Source of the DNA: Nocardioides bizhenqiangii
Lineage (GTDB): Bacteria; Actinomycetota; Actinomycetes; Propionibacteriales; Nocardioidaceae
NCBI RefSeq assembly: GCF_034661235.1
Contig: NZ_CP141059.1
Coordinates: 3,099,501 to 3,163,500, forward strand
DNA: 64,000 nucleotides
Direction: 5' to 3'
Shown: positions 52,401 through 59,510 of the stretch, one piece after another
Numbering within the stretch: the stretch's first letter is position 1
How the letters are laid out: each line of letters begins with the position of its first letter
The notes under the pieces: generated by a model
What the model saw: the letters and a program-made list of their open reading frames with translations, nothing else
The model's database searches: none
What the model was told of the DNA's origin: nothing
Translations under genes and position numbers: made by a program

Positions 52401-54912
52401 GGTCGATGACCGCAGGAGCGTTGTTGCCCTGCCACTGGACGGGCAGGCGCGGGTACTCGAACTGGTCGACGACCTGCGGGGTCCGCTGGTCCATCTCCAC
52501 CTCGGGGTCGACGTCCACGATCTTCGCGACCGACGGGGTGCCGTCCGCGTCGTGCACGAACAGCATGTACGCGCCCGGAGGGGCGTACGTCCCGTCCTGC
52601 GGTGCGGAGATCGTCACCGTCCCGCCCGACTGCGAGAAGTCCAGCTCCTGGAAGTTCTGGTCGTTGTTGAACCCGTGCGTCACCGAGCCGTTGCGGACCA
52701 GCGTCACACGCGACACCTCGCCGGAGGCCTGGATGTCGAACGTGCCGTCGTACCCGATCTTCTTGGGCGCGTCGGTGATCTCCGGCCGGTCGGCCGGCTC
52801 GCCGTCGGCGTCGTGGAGGTAGCCCGGCGAGTAGTACTCCACGTCGGTGTAGTTGCGCGGACCCGGGGCACCGCCACCGCCGATCATCACGCGGCCGTCG
52901 GGCAGCAGCAGAGCGGTGGAGTGGTAGAGCCGGGCGTGCTCGTAGGGCACCTCGATCGTGGTCCACTCACCGGTCTCGGGGTCCCAGATCTCCGGGTTGG
53001 TCACGTAGCCGCCGTTGCCGTTGTTGTCGCGGCTGCCGCCGGTGACCAGCACCTTGCCGTCGGGCAGGACCGTGGCGGTCGCCCAGTGGCGCTGGTACTC
53101 CATCGGCTCGGTCGGCGTCACGACCGGGCTGTCGGTGCCGCCGGTGATGTCCACCGTGAAGCCGGCGCGGGCACCGGCCGGACCGCCGCCGTTGGCCCAC
53201 CAGCCGCCGCCGACCTGCAGGATCTTGCCCGGCTCGTACATGACAGCCGTCGAGGTGGCGCCGACCGGGTTGCCGTTCGCGCCCTGGTTGGCGACGCTCT
53301 CCGGCACCCGACCACGCAGGGTGATCTCGCCGTCACCGCTCGGGTTCAGTTCGTACATCTGGGTGCCGGTGATGTTGAAGATGTTGCCGTTGCCCGGCGC
53401 GACGAAGGCGCGCGGGTACCACCAGCGGTTCTCGTCCGGCTGGCCGCCCTGGCCGTCGCCGTACGCGATCTCGCTCTTCGCGCCTTCGAGCAGTCGCCAG
53501 CCGGTGCCCTCGTCGGGGGTATAGATCTCCGGCGTCAGCACGCCGGGACCTCCCGGGCCGCCGCGGAAGCTGCCGCCCTGCACGACGATGCTGCCGTCGG
53601 GCGTCGTGGTGCCGGTCGGGTACCAGCGCGGGAAGTTCATCGGCGCCTCGTTGCGCATCCCGGTCCGGCTGCTGTAGCTGGTGACGCCGATGGCACCGTC
53701 GTTGGGAGCGTTCTCGCCCATGCCGTCGTCGCCGCCGACCGTCATCGTGGTCTTGCGGTGCGGGTTCTGCACCTGCATGGAGCAGAACAGGTCGGTGTAG
53801 GTCGTGTTCGGGTTGAGACCGCTGGTGTAGTTGTCGATGGTCCGCTCCTGCGCGGGGTCCCAGACGTCGAACTCCATCTGGCCGCCCTGCGAGATGCAGC
53901 TGTTGCCCGTCCAGTCGAACGGCGCGTTGTCGGTGCAGCCGGTCGAGACGCTGCCGAAGGACTGCACCTTGCCGTCAGCCGTCAGCGCCATGTTGATCGG
54001 CATCAGCGGCCACGGGGTGACGCCGCTCCACGAACCGTGCTCGGTCTTCGAGGGCGGCGAGCAGTCGGCGGCCAGCAGGCCGGCGGCGTAGGCGAGGCCG
54101 TTGCGCATCTGCGTGCGGATGACAGGCTCGGAGTAGTGCTCGCCTGCGTGGCCCATGCCGGTGTACCAGGACCGGCCGGCGTCGATCTCCTGGCACCAGG
54201 TGATGGGATGCGAGGAGCCCTGGCGGCCCATCCCGTACGACGACTCGTCGGCCTCGAGCAGGGTGCGCACGTTGGGCGCGGGGTTGACGGTCCAGTCGTA
54301 CCACTCGTCGCTGCGGTTGAACTCGTTCGGGAGCCCCTGGGTCAGCGGGTGGGTCGTGTCCTTCACGACCACCCGACCCGGCCGGACTGCGGGGTTCTCG
54401 GGGTGGCCTTCGGACATCGCGCCGACGAGCCGGCGGTAGAACGGGTTGACGTCGTGCTCGCTCTGGCCGACCGACCACCCCGCGTAGTGGAGGCCCATGT
54501 AGCCGCCGCCACCGCGGATGTAGGCCTCGAGGGCCGTCCGCTGCGCCACGTCGAAGAGCACGCCACCCGTCTGCGCGAAGACCACCGCGTCCTTGTCGGC
54601 GAGGTTCTCCGTGGTGAACGCGGAGGCCTGGTCGGTCTCCTCGATCTCCAGCGGCTGGTCGTACTCGACGGAGAGGTCCTCGGCGAGGTCGCGGACGGCC
54701 TCGCGGGCCTGGACGTGCGAGGCGTGGAAGTTGGACTTGTAGAACAGGAGGATCCTGAGCTCACCGTCCGGCGCCGCGGAGGCGGGCGCCGCGGACGCGG
54801 CAAGGAGCAGTGGCAGCGCGACGGCCATTGCCACCACCGCCACGATCAGGTGCCGCGACGAACGGTGGCACCGCTCGAGGACACGCCTGAAATGCCTGCG
54901 AAGCACGTTCAC
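49465..54912 (-). CDS. Giant secreted ThuA / copper-radical-oxidase / LamG / cadherin-like protein
   Basis: An 1815-residue extracellular protein. Signal peptide to about residue 47. ThuA-like domain about 52-283 (ELRILLFYKSNFHASH, YMGLHYAGW). Galactose-oxidase-type propeller about 300-700 plus DUF1929 domain 705-805: Cys377 (DLFC) and Tyr431 (PRWYPTG) would form the cross-linked Cys-Tyr cofactor; Tyr663-His664 (RLYHS) and His746 (VTHGFNN) are the other copper ligands. The stacking Trp of galactose oxidase is Phe449 here (GGSF). A beta-sandwich (810-975), two LamG domains (983-1200 and 1305-1526) with an Ig-like module between them (1205-1300), a cadherin-like module (1530-1625) and two Ig-like modules follow. 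It probably oxidises a primary alcohol or aldehyde on a carbohydrate and releases H2O2. It lacks a wall-sorting signal, so it may be secreted. Confidence 0.9.
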   Translation of the reverse strand: MNVLRRHFRRVLERCHRSSRHLIVAVVAMAVALPLLLAASAAPASAAPDGELRILLFYKSNFHASHVQAREAVRDLAEDLSVEYDQPLEIEETDQASAFTTENLADKDAVVFAQTGGVLFDVAQRTALEAYIRGGGGYMGLHYAGWSVGQSEHDVNPFYRRLVGAMSEGHPENPAVRPGRVVVKDTTHPLTQGLPNEFNRSDEWYDWTVNPAPNVRTLLEADESSYGMGRQGSSHPITWCQEIDAGRSWYTGMGHAGEHYSEPVIRTQMRNGLAYAAGLLAADCSPPSKTEHGSWSGVTPWPLMPINMALTADGKVQSFGSVSTGCTDNAPFDWTGNSCISQGGQMEFDVWDPAQERTIDNYTSGLNPNTTYTDLFCSMQVQNPHRKTTMTVGGDDGMGENAPNDGAIGVTSYSSRTGMRNEAPMNFPRWYPTGTTTPDGSIVVQGGSFRGGPGGPGVLTPEIYTPDEGTGWRLLEGAKSEIAYGDGQGGQPDENRWWYPRAFVAPGNGNIFNITGTQMYELNPSGDGEITLRGRVPESVANQGANGNPVGATSTAVMYEPGKILQVGGGWWANGGGPAGARAGFTVDITGGTDSPVVTPTEPMEYQRHWATATVLPDGKVLVTGGSRDNNGNGGYVTNPEIWDPETGEWTTIEVPYEHARLYHSTALLLPDGRVMIGGGGAPGPRNYTDVEYYSPGYLHDADGEPADRPEITDAPKKIGYDGTFDIQASGEVSRVTLVRNGSVTHGFNNDQNFQELDFSQSGGTVTISAPQDGTYAPPGAYMLFVHDADGTPSVAKIVDVDPEVEMDQRTPQVVDQFEYPRLPVQWQGNNAPAVIDLAPGNGRMSPWEVTSDVQLVRAVHGSQGGLGGTGYHLALSESGSIERTLEGLDPGREYRISLRYARDSRVPGAEPGTAQLSVGSLDTAITAGTDLPSQGNQETTFGTFVGVFTASQRSETLTLSGESLMVDDLVIISADPGVADVPVHYEFEEGAGTTAANTGTDDSVGAATLTGSTGWSEDGVFGGALDMPGGPNTNAVDLPDNLLQGEADFTTSFWVRPDTKSNWTGLFHIGDGFGGDGSFFQIQMQTQAAGNTGLAATFKAKGSALQERVYATPTKDVVAGEWNHVVFTRQGATGTLYLNGVEIASRDDLTIDMTDVGPTANNWLGRNGFPDASYDGLMDEVRVYRSTLTADDVSWLYAEGSALRTTTTVSVEPASPSPFAEPVTVSASVEDEEGQPAEGSVELWREGVRVGEAVDLVDGSATFPELADLSPGDHELEVRYLAADGWRDSAATATHTVERPPPGEGVPVHYKFDEGAGTTAANSGSDPSIADATLGGTVGWSPDGKYGGAVSLPGGASGTGNQVELPDNIEAGMDDEFTASLWVRPDSLPNWVSHLQIGSSTDTFFLLQSSTQTAGATGFAATFKAPGNPTQERLVLGPGNDVPLNEWTHVVFTMRGSTGKIYFNGELQGTRTDFTIDIGDVGVNGETTANMLGGTSWPDGRFDGLIDDFRLYGYELSEEDVQELFEEEPNTAPVATGDAYSADEGDPLSVTAPGVLANDTDAEGDPLTANGATQPADGQVTLNGDGSFTYTPDPGFSGTDTFTYTADDGTDVSGPATVTITVEPDPTQVDTTISGSAPDITYGKRGAVSVSVTPDSATGRVQVLNGGEVLGSARLSAGEAVIGIPARSLPPGGHRLVLNYLGDGSHEASSTAIRVFVKKAVPRIRVHAPAAIRVGDRAQIWVELSAAGDVPVTGQVRAVVNGDQQVVATVKANGTASLRLHRAEKVGVLRVRVQYLGGPFTKSVSKTVLITVRR

Positions 54913-55192
54913 TGGGGCGACTCCCTTGGTTGTACCTGCTCGACGCGAGGGCCGGAAAGGCCTTGTCTGAGCTCACTGTCGGCCTCGACCGTATGAGCCC
55001 GATCACACAGAGTCAAGAACTCTGTCTCGATTTGTGAACTCAAATGCAGTTTTGTTCATATGCATGAACCGAATGCTTCATCTCACGCCCGAAACGCCAT
55101 CCACCCGGCTGACGACCGTCGGCCACGCGTCGGTCGCCACGAGGCGCGCCGCAGCGACCGGGCGGGGTGCGGCCCGGGGCCATCGGTGCCCG
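54913..55192. promoter_or_regulatory. AT-rich region with inverted repeats upstream of the giant gene
   Basis: The 280 bases between the giant gene's start (54912) and the KDG kinase stop (55193) contain no gene I can support. The stretch 55000-55080 is markedly AT-richer than the window. It holds two perfect dyads: ACAGAGT/ACTCTGT (55007-55013 and 55019-55025, five-base spacer) and GTTCAT/ATGAAC (55054-55059 and 55064-55069, four-base spacer). A further TGAAC half-site lies at 55035-55039. These are likely operators and promoter elements of the giant gene; a catabolite regulator of LacI, GntR or IclR type would fit, but none is encoded here. Confidence 0.6.
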
Positions 55193-56290
55193 TCAGCGTC
55201 GGACGCGGGCGTTGCCGCCGCTGGCCAGTGCGTAGACCTCCTCGCGGGACGCCATCGAGGTGTCACCGGGCGTCGTCATCGCCAGCGCACCGTGGGCGGC
55301 GCCGAGCTCCAGGCACTGCTGCAGCGGCTCGCCCTGCAGCAGGCCGTAGACGAGACCCGATGCGAACCCGTCGCCCCCGCCGACGCGGTCGTAGATGTCC
55401 AGGTGGTCGCGGGCGACCGAGGACAGCACCCCTGTCTCCGGGGACCACGCGATCGCTCGCCAGTCGTTGTCGCTGGCGGTGTGGACGGTGCGGAGCGTGG
55501 TCGCGACGGCCGACAGCCAGGGCATCTTCTCCGCGACCGTGCCGACCATGGCGGCGAAGCTGTCGATGGGCAGGTTCCGGAGGTTCTCGTCGACGTGCTC
55601 GACCCCGAAGCCGAGCGCGGCCGTGAAGTCCTCCTCGTTGCCGATCATCACGTCGACGTGAGCCGCCAGGCGGGTGTTGACGTCCCGCGCGTACTCCGTG
55701 CCGCCGATGCCCGCCCAGAGACTGGGACGGTAGTTGAGGTCGAACGAGACGATCGTCCCGTGCTGGTGCGCGGCGGCCATCGCCTCCTCCGCAACCGCGG
55801 CGGATCTCTCCGACAGGCCGGCGAAGATCCCACCCGTGTGGAGCCAGCGCACGCCGCGCCGGCCGAAGAGGTCATCCCAGTCCACCGTGCCCGGAGCGAG
55901 CTGGCTGATCGCCGTGTGCGCGCGGTCGGACACGCCGACCGCACCACGGACCCCGAAGCCACGCTCGGTGAAGTTCAGCCCGTTGCGCGTCGTGCGGCCG
56001 ATGCCGTCGTACTTCTCCCAGTGGATGAGCGAGGTGTCGACGCCGCCCTGGAGGATCAGGTTCTCGACCAGGCGGCCGACCTCGTTGTCGGCCAGAGCGG
56101 TGACCACGCCGGCACGCAGCCCGAACACCTTCCGCATGCCCCGGGCGACGTTGTACTCGCCGCCGCCCTCCCATGCCTCGAACCGGCGCGCGGTGCGCAC
56201 CCGGCCCTCGCCGGGATCGAGCCGCAGCATCACCTCGCCGAGCGCGACGATGTCGAGCTCGCACTCCTCGGCGGGACGGGTCTGGATCAT
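55193..56290 (-). CDS. PfkB-family sugar kinase, probable 2-keto-3-deoxygluconate kinase
   Basis: A 365-residue ribokinase-fold kinase. The substrate region GEVMLRLDPGEGRVRTARRFEAWEGGGEYNVA is typical of KDG kinases (KdgK), and the ATP/anion-hole motif is RVGGGDGFASGLVYG, with the catalytic Asp in GGGD (variant of GAGD). It phosphorylates 2-keto-3-deoxygluconate to KDPG, the substrate of the aldolase encoded just before it. The ATG at 56288-56290 overlaps the aldolase stop by four bases. The frame extends upstream but the overlap fixes the start. It is the last gene of the sugar-acid operon before the promoter of the giant gene. Another 2-keto sugar acid (for example KDGal) could also be used. 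Confidence 0.88.
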   Translation of the reverse strand: MIQTRPAEECELDIVALGEVMLRLDPGEGRVRTARRFEAWEGGGEYNVARGMRKVFGLRAGVVTALADNEVGRLVENLILQGGVDTSLIHWEKYDGIGRTTRNGLNFTERGFGVRGAVGVSDRAHTAISQLAPGTVDWDDLFGRRGVRWLHTGGIFAGLSERSAAVAEEAMAAAHQHGTIVSFDLNYRPSLWAGIGGTEYARDVNTRLAAHVDVMIGNEEDFTAALGFGVEHVDENLRNLPIDSFAAMVGTVAEKMPWLSAVATTLRTVHTASDNDWRAIAWSPETGVLSSVARDHLDIYDRVGGGDGFASGLVYGLLQGEPLQQCLELGAAHGALAMTTPGDTSMASREEVYALASGGNARVRR

Positions 56291-56934
56291 GTGGGTGCTC
56301 CTTGCGGGATGGGGGTGTCGGGCCGGCAGGCGGCGACGGTGGCGGCGCACCGCGCGGTCACCTCGTCCCAACGGCCCGAGGCGAGCAGATCGGGTGCGAC
56401 CATCCAGCTGCCGCCGACGGCGGCGACGGCGCGATGGGCCAGGTAGGCGGGCGCGGAGTCGGCGGTGATGCCGCCGGTCGGCACGAAGCGCACCTGGGGG
56501 AACGCGGCGGACAGGGCCTTGATCGTCGCGAGACCACCGTTGGCCTCGGCCGGGAAGAACTTCACCGCCTCGAGCCCGAGGTCCAGCGCCGCGATGACCT
56601 CGGTCGGCGTGCTGACGCCCGGGAAGACCGGGAGGTCGAGCTCCTGGCAGCGGCGGACGACCGCCGCGCTCAGGCCGGGTGACACCACGAACCGGGCGCC
56701 TGCGTCGTGGGCGAGGTCGACCTGGGCGGCCGTGATGACGGTGCCCGCTCCGACCAGCAGGTCGGAGCGCCCGGCCAGCCGACGCAGGACGGCCGCGGCC
56801 TCCGGGGTGCGGAACGTGGCCTCCGCGACCGGGAGGCCGCCGGCGACCAGGGCCGCGCCGAGGTCGTCGGCACGGCCCGGGTCGTCGAGGACGACGACGG
56901 GTACGACGCGGTGTCCTCCCAGAACTCCGACCAT
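56287..56934 (-). CDS. eda: KDPG/KHG aldolase
   Basis: A 215-residue class I aldolase that splits 2-keto-3-deoxy-6-phosphogluconate into pyruvate and glyceraldehyde 3-phosphate. Catalytic residues are all visible: Glu38 and Arg42 in VAEATFRTPEA, GAGTV, the PGVSTPTE loop, and the Schiff-base lysine Lys125 in EAVKFFPAE, followed by FVPTGGI. Length fits the family (~205-215). Its start overlaps the ALDH stop and its stop overlaps the kinase start (ATGA both times), so the three are co-translated. This is the Entner-Doudoroff-type end of the operon. Confidence 0.93.
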   Translation of the reverse strand: MVGVLGGHRVVPVVVLDDPGRADDLGAALVAGGLPVAEATFRTPEAAAVLRRLAGRSDLLVGAGTVITAAQVDLAHDAGARFVVSPGLSAAVVRRCQELDLPVFPGVSTPTEVIAALDLGLEAVKFFPAEANGGLATIKALSAAFPQVRFVPTGGITADSAPAYLAHRAVAAVGGSWMVAPDLLASGRWDEVTARCAATVAACRPDTPIPQGAPT

Positions 56935-58427
56935 CAGCGGAGCTCGGCGATGACGGTCTTGAGCTCGGTGTAGTCGTCGAGTCCGAAGGAACCGAGCTCC
57001 CGGCCCCAACCAGACTGCTTGAAACCGCCCCGCGGCAGCGTCACGTCGTCGGCGTGCCAGGTGTTCAGCCAGACGGTGCCGGCGCGCAGCCTCGAGCCGA
57101 CGCGGTGAGCGGTGCCGAGGTCCTTGGACCAGACTCCCGCGGCCAGGCCGTAGACGGTGTTGTTGGCAGCCGCGACGACCTCGTCCTCGGTGTCGAACGG
57201 GATGGCGGTCACGACCGGACCGAAGATCTCGTCGGTCTGGACCGCCATCTGCTCGGTGACCCCGGTGATGAGCGTCGGCGAGAAGAAGTAGCCGCGGTCG
57301 CGAGCGGGGTCGCCGCTGCCGGCGTTGATCGTGACACCGTCGGCGATGGCGCCGCGGACGTAGCCCATCACCTTCTCGTGCTGCTCCTGCGAGACCAGCG
57401 GACCCATCTTGGACGCCGGATCGAACGCGTCGCCGACGGTGATCTCGCGGGCCGCCGCGGCCACGCCGTCGACGACCTGGTCGAAGACCGCGCGCTGGAC
57501 GTAGAGCCGCGACCCGTTGACGCAGCACTGACCCTCGTTGAAGTACCCGGCGAGGGCGGCACCTGCCACGGCGGCGTCGAGGTCCGCGTCCGCGAAGATG
57601 ATGTTCGGCGCCTTGCCGCCGAGCTCGAGGGAGACCTTCTTGAGGTTCTTGGAAGCGCCTGCGGCGATCTTCTTGCCCACCTCGGTGCTGCCGGTGAAGG
57701 CGACCTTGTCGACACCGGCGTGGTCGACGAGCGCGGCGCCCGCGTCGCCGTACCCGGGCAGGACGTTGACGACGCCGGCGGGGACACCGGCCTCCAGCAG
57801 CAGCTGGCCGAGACGCAGCGCCGTCAGCGGGGTCTGCTCGGCCGGCTTGAGGACCACCGTGTTGCCGGCGGTGATCGCCGGGACGATCTTGAAGCACGCC
57901 ATGGTCAGCGGGAAGTTCCACGGCACGATGCCGGCGACGACCCCGATCGACTCGCGGCGGGTGTAGGCGTGGAAGTCGCGGCCGGGGACCGACATCGGGA
58001 TCGAGGTGCCCTCCATCTTGGTGGCCCAGCCGGCGAAGTAGCGGAACAGCTCGGCGGCGACGCCGACGTCGCCATGAGCGGCCTCGAGACGCTTTCCGTT
58101 GTCGAGCGACTCCAGTTGGGCGAACTCCTCCGCGTTCTCGTCGATGAGGTCGCCGATGCGCCACAGCAGGTGGGAGCGCTCGCGCGGCGTCATCCGCGAC
58201 CAGGGTGAGGGCGCCTCGTAGGCGTTGCGCGCTGCCACGACCGCGCGGTCGACGTCCACAGCGGACGCCTGCGCGACCTGGACGAGCACCTCCTCGGTGG
58301 CGGGATTGATCGTGTCGAAGGTGCGGCCGTCTTTCGCGTCCACCCACTCGCCGTCGATGAGCAGCTGCTTGGGCGAGGACAGGAACGAGCGGACGGCGGG
58401 CAGGAGTTCGGGGCGGTCGTACGACAT
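56934..58427 (-). CDS. Aldehyde dehydrogenase (NAD(P)+)
   Basis: A 497-residue ALDH of the class 1/2-like betaine-aldehyde or semialdehyde type. VLKPAEQTPL, the cofactor loop FTGSTEVG, the Glu in LELGGKAPN, the Cys in NEGQCCVNGSR (catalytic), and EIFGPVV are all in place. I start it at the ATG at 58425-58427 (MSYDRPELL), because the upstream ATG codon at 58442 lies inside the GAGGAAGG ribosome site. It is coupled to the KDPG aldolase. In this operon it could oxidise an aldose or a sugar dialdehyde to an acid, or an aldehyde made outside by the copper radical oxidase; the substrate is not proven. Confidence 0.93.
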   Translation of the reverse strand: MSYDRPELLPAVRSFLSSPKQLLIDGEWVDAKDGRTFDTINPATEEVLVQVAQASAVDVDRAVVAARNAYEAPSPWSRMTPRERSHLLWRIGDLIDENAEEFAQLESLDNGKRLEAAHGDVGVAAELFRYFAGWATKMEGTSIPMSVPGRDFHAYTRRESIGVVAGIVPWNFPLTMACFKIVPAITAGNTVVLKPAEQTPLTALRLGQLLLEAGVPAGVVNVLPGYGDAGAALVDHAGVDKVAFTGSTEVGKKIAAGASKNLKKVSLELGGKAPNIIFADADLDAAVAGAALAGYFNEGQCCVNGSRLYVQRAVFDQVVDGVAAAAREITVGDAFDPASKMGPLVSQEQHEKVMGYVRGAIADGVTINAGSGDPARDRGYFFSPTLITGVTEQMAVQTDEIFGPVVTAIPFDTEDEVVAAANNTVYGLAAGVWSKDLGTAHRVGSRLRAGTVWLNTWHADDVTLPRGGFKQSGWGRELGSFGLDDYTELKTVIAELR

Positions 58428-58515
58428 GGTGGCCTTCCTCATGGGGTCGGAGGACCCGGCACAGCGGGCCCGTGGGGGAACGGTCGTCAGGGGTAGGACG
58501 GAGGGCTCGACGGGA

Positions 58516-59508
58516 CTACTTGATGATCAGCACCTTCGATCGGTCGAGGGTCAGCGCGACGGCGGCGACGATGATCGCGCCGTAGAGGATCTGCTCGTAC
58601 GCCGAGGGCACGCCGACGATCGGGAGGCCGACGCGGAGCAGGCTCACGACGAGCGCGCCCGCGAGGCTGCGCCACACGCTGCCGTGGCCGCCGGTGATCG
58701 CGGTGCCGCCGACGACGATGGCCGCGACGGCGGGCAGCAGCAGGTTGTCGGCCATGGTCGGGCTGCCGCTGAAGTTGCGCGACACCAGCATGATCGCGGC
58801 GAGGCCGGCGCAGCCTCCCGAGACGCAGAAGGCGCCGATCTTCACCAGGTCGACCGGGGTGCCGGCGAGGCGAGCCGCCGACTCGGAGTAGCCCGTGGCG
58901 GTGATCCACGTCTGGAGGGGCGTGAGCTTGAGGACCAGCGCGATGCCGGCGACCACGGCGATGGCGACGGCGAACGACACGGGGACGTAGCCCGCGACGT
59001 ACATCGTGAGCCAGGACGTGGCCTCCCGGTCGACGATCCGGACCGGGCCGGCGTCGGAGACCACGAGCGCGACCGCGGAGAAGATGCTCATCCCACCCAG
59101 CGTCACGATGAAGGACGGGATCCGCAGCAGCACGTGGGCGACGCCCTGGACGGCACCGATGGCGGCTGCGACCGCGACGACGGCGAACGTGGTGAGTCCG
59201 CCGATGTCGGGCAGCCACAGCGCGAAGAGGACCGTCGACAACGACGCCAGCGCGGCGATGGAGAGGTCGATCCCGCCGCAGAGCACGACGAGCGTGGCGC
59301 CCGCCGCGAGCACGATGAGCGGTGAGGAGGTCCGCGCCGCCGCGGTCAGGCTGCGCTGGGTGAAGAAGTCGGGGTCGGCGATGCTGAGGGCGGCGAGCAG
59401 TGAGACCAGCGCGATGACCGGCATGAACGACGTGAGCCGCTGGGCGAGGGTCGGGCCGCTCTTGGCGGCGGGGTCGGCCGTCGGCTTGGTGATGACGGGT
59501 GTGGACAC
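58516..59508 (-). CDS. Sugar ABC transporter permease (RbsC-like)
   Basis: A 330-residue integral membrane permease of the ribose/xylose (BPD_transp_2) family. It has about ten hydrophobic segments; the cytoplasmic coupling loop resembles the family pattern GYSESAARLAGTPVDLVKI, and the GGIDLSIAALASLS segment is typical. The start is a GTG at 59506-59508, two bases from the ATPase stop. It pairs with the other permease (61070-62083) around the ATPase gene, so the transporter probably forms a heterodimer. The 88-base gap before ALDH is the only break before the catabolic genes. Confidence 0.93.
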   Translation of the reverse strand: MSTPVITKPTADPAAKSGPTLAQRLTSFMPVIALVSLLAALSIADPDFFTQRSLTAAARTSSPLIVLAAGATLVVLCGGIDLSIAALASLSTVLFALWLPDIGGLTTFAVVAVAAAIGAVQGVAHVLLRIPSFIVTLGGMSIFSAVALVVSDAGPVRIVDREATSWLTMYVAGYVPVSFAVAIAVVAGIALVLKLTPLQTWITATGYSESAARLAGTPVDLVKIGAFCVSGGCAGLAAIMLVSRNFSGSPTMADNLLLPAVAAIVVGGTAITGGHGSVWRSLAGALVVSLLRVGLPIVGVPSAYEQILYGAIIVAAVALTLDRSKVLIIK

Positions 59509-59510
59509 GG

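Noticed and set aside
51538..54996. A 1152-codon plus-strand frame across the giant secreted protein
   Set aside because: It is antisense to the copper-radical-oxidase gene. The minus-strand product has a signal peptide and precise active-site motifs, while this frame has none.
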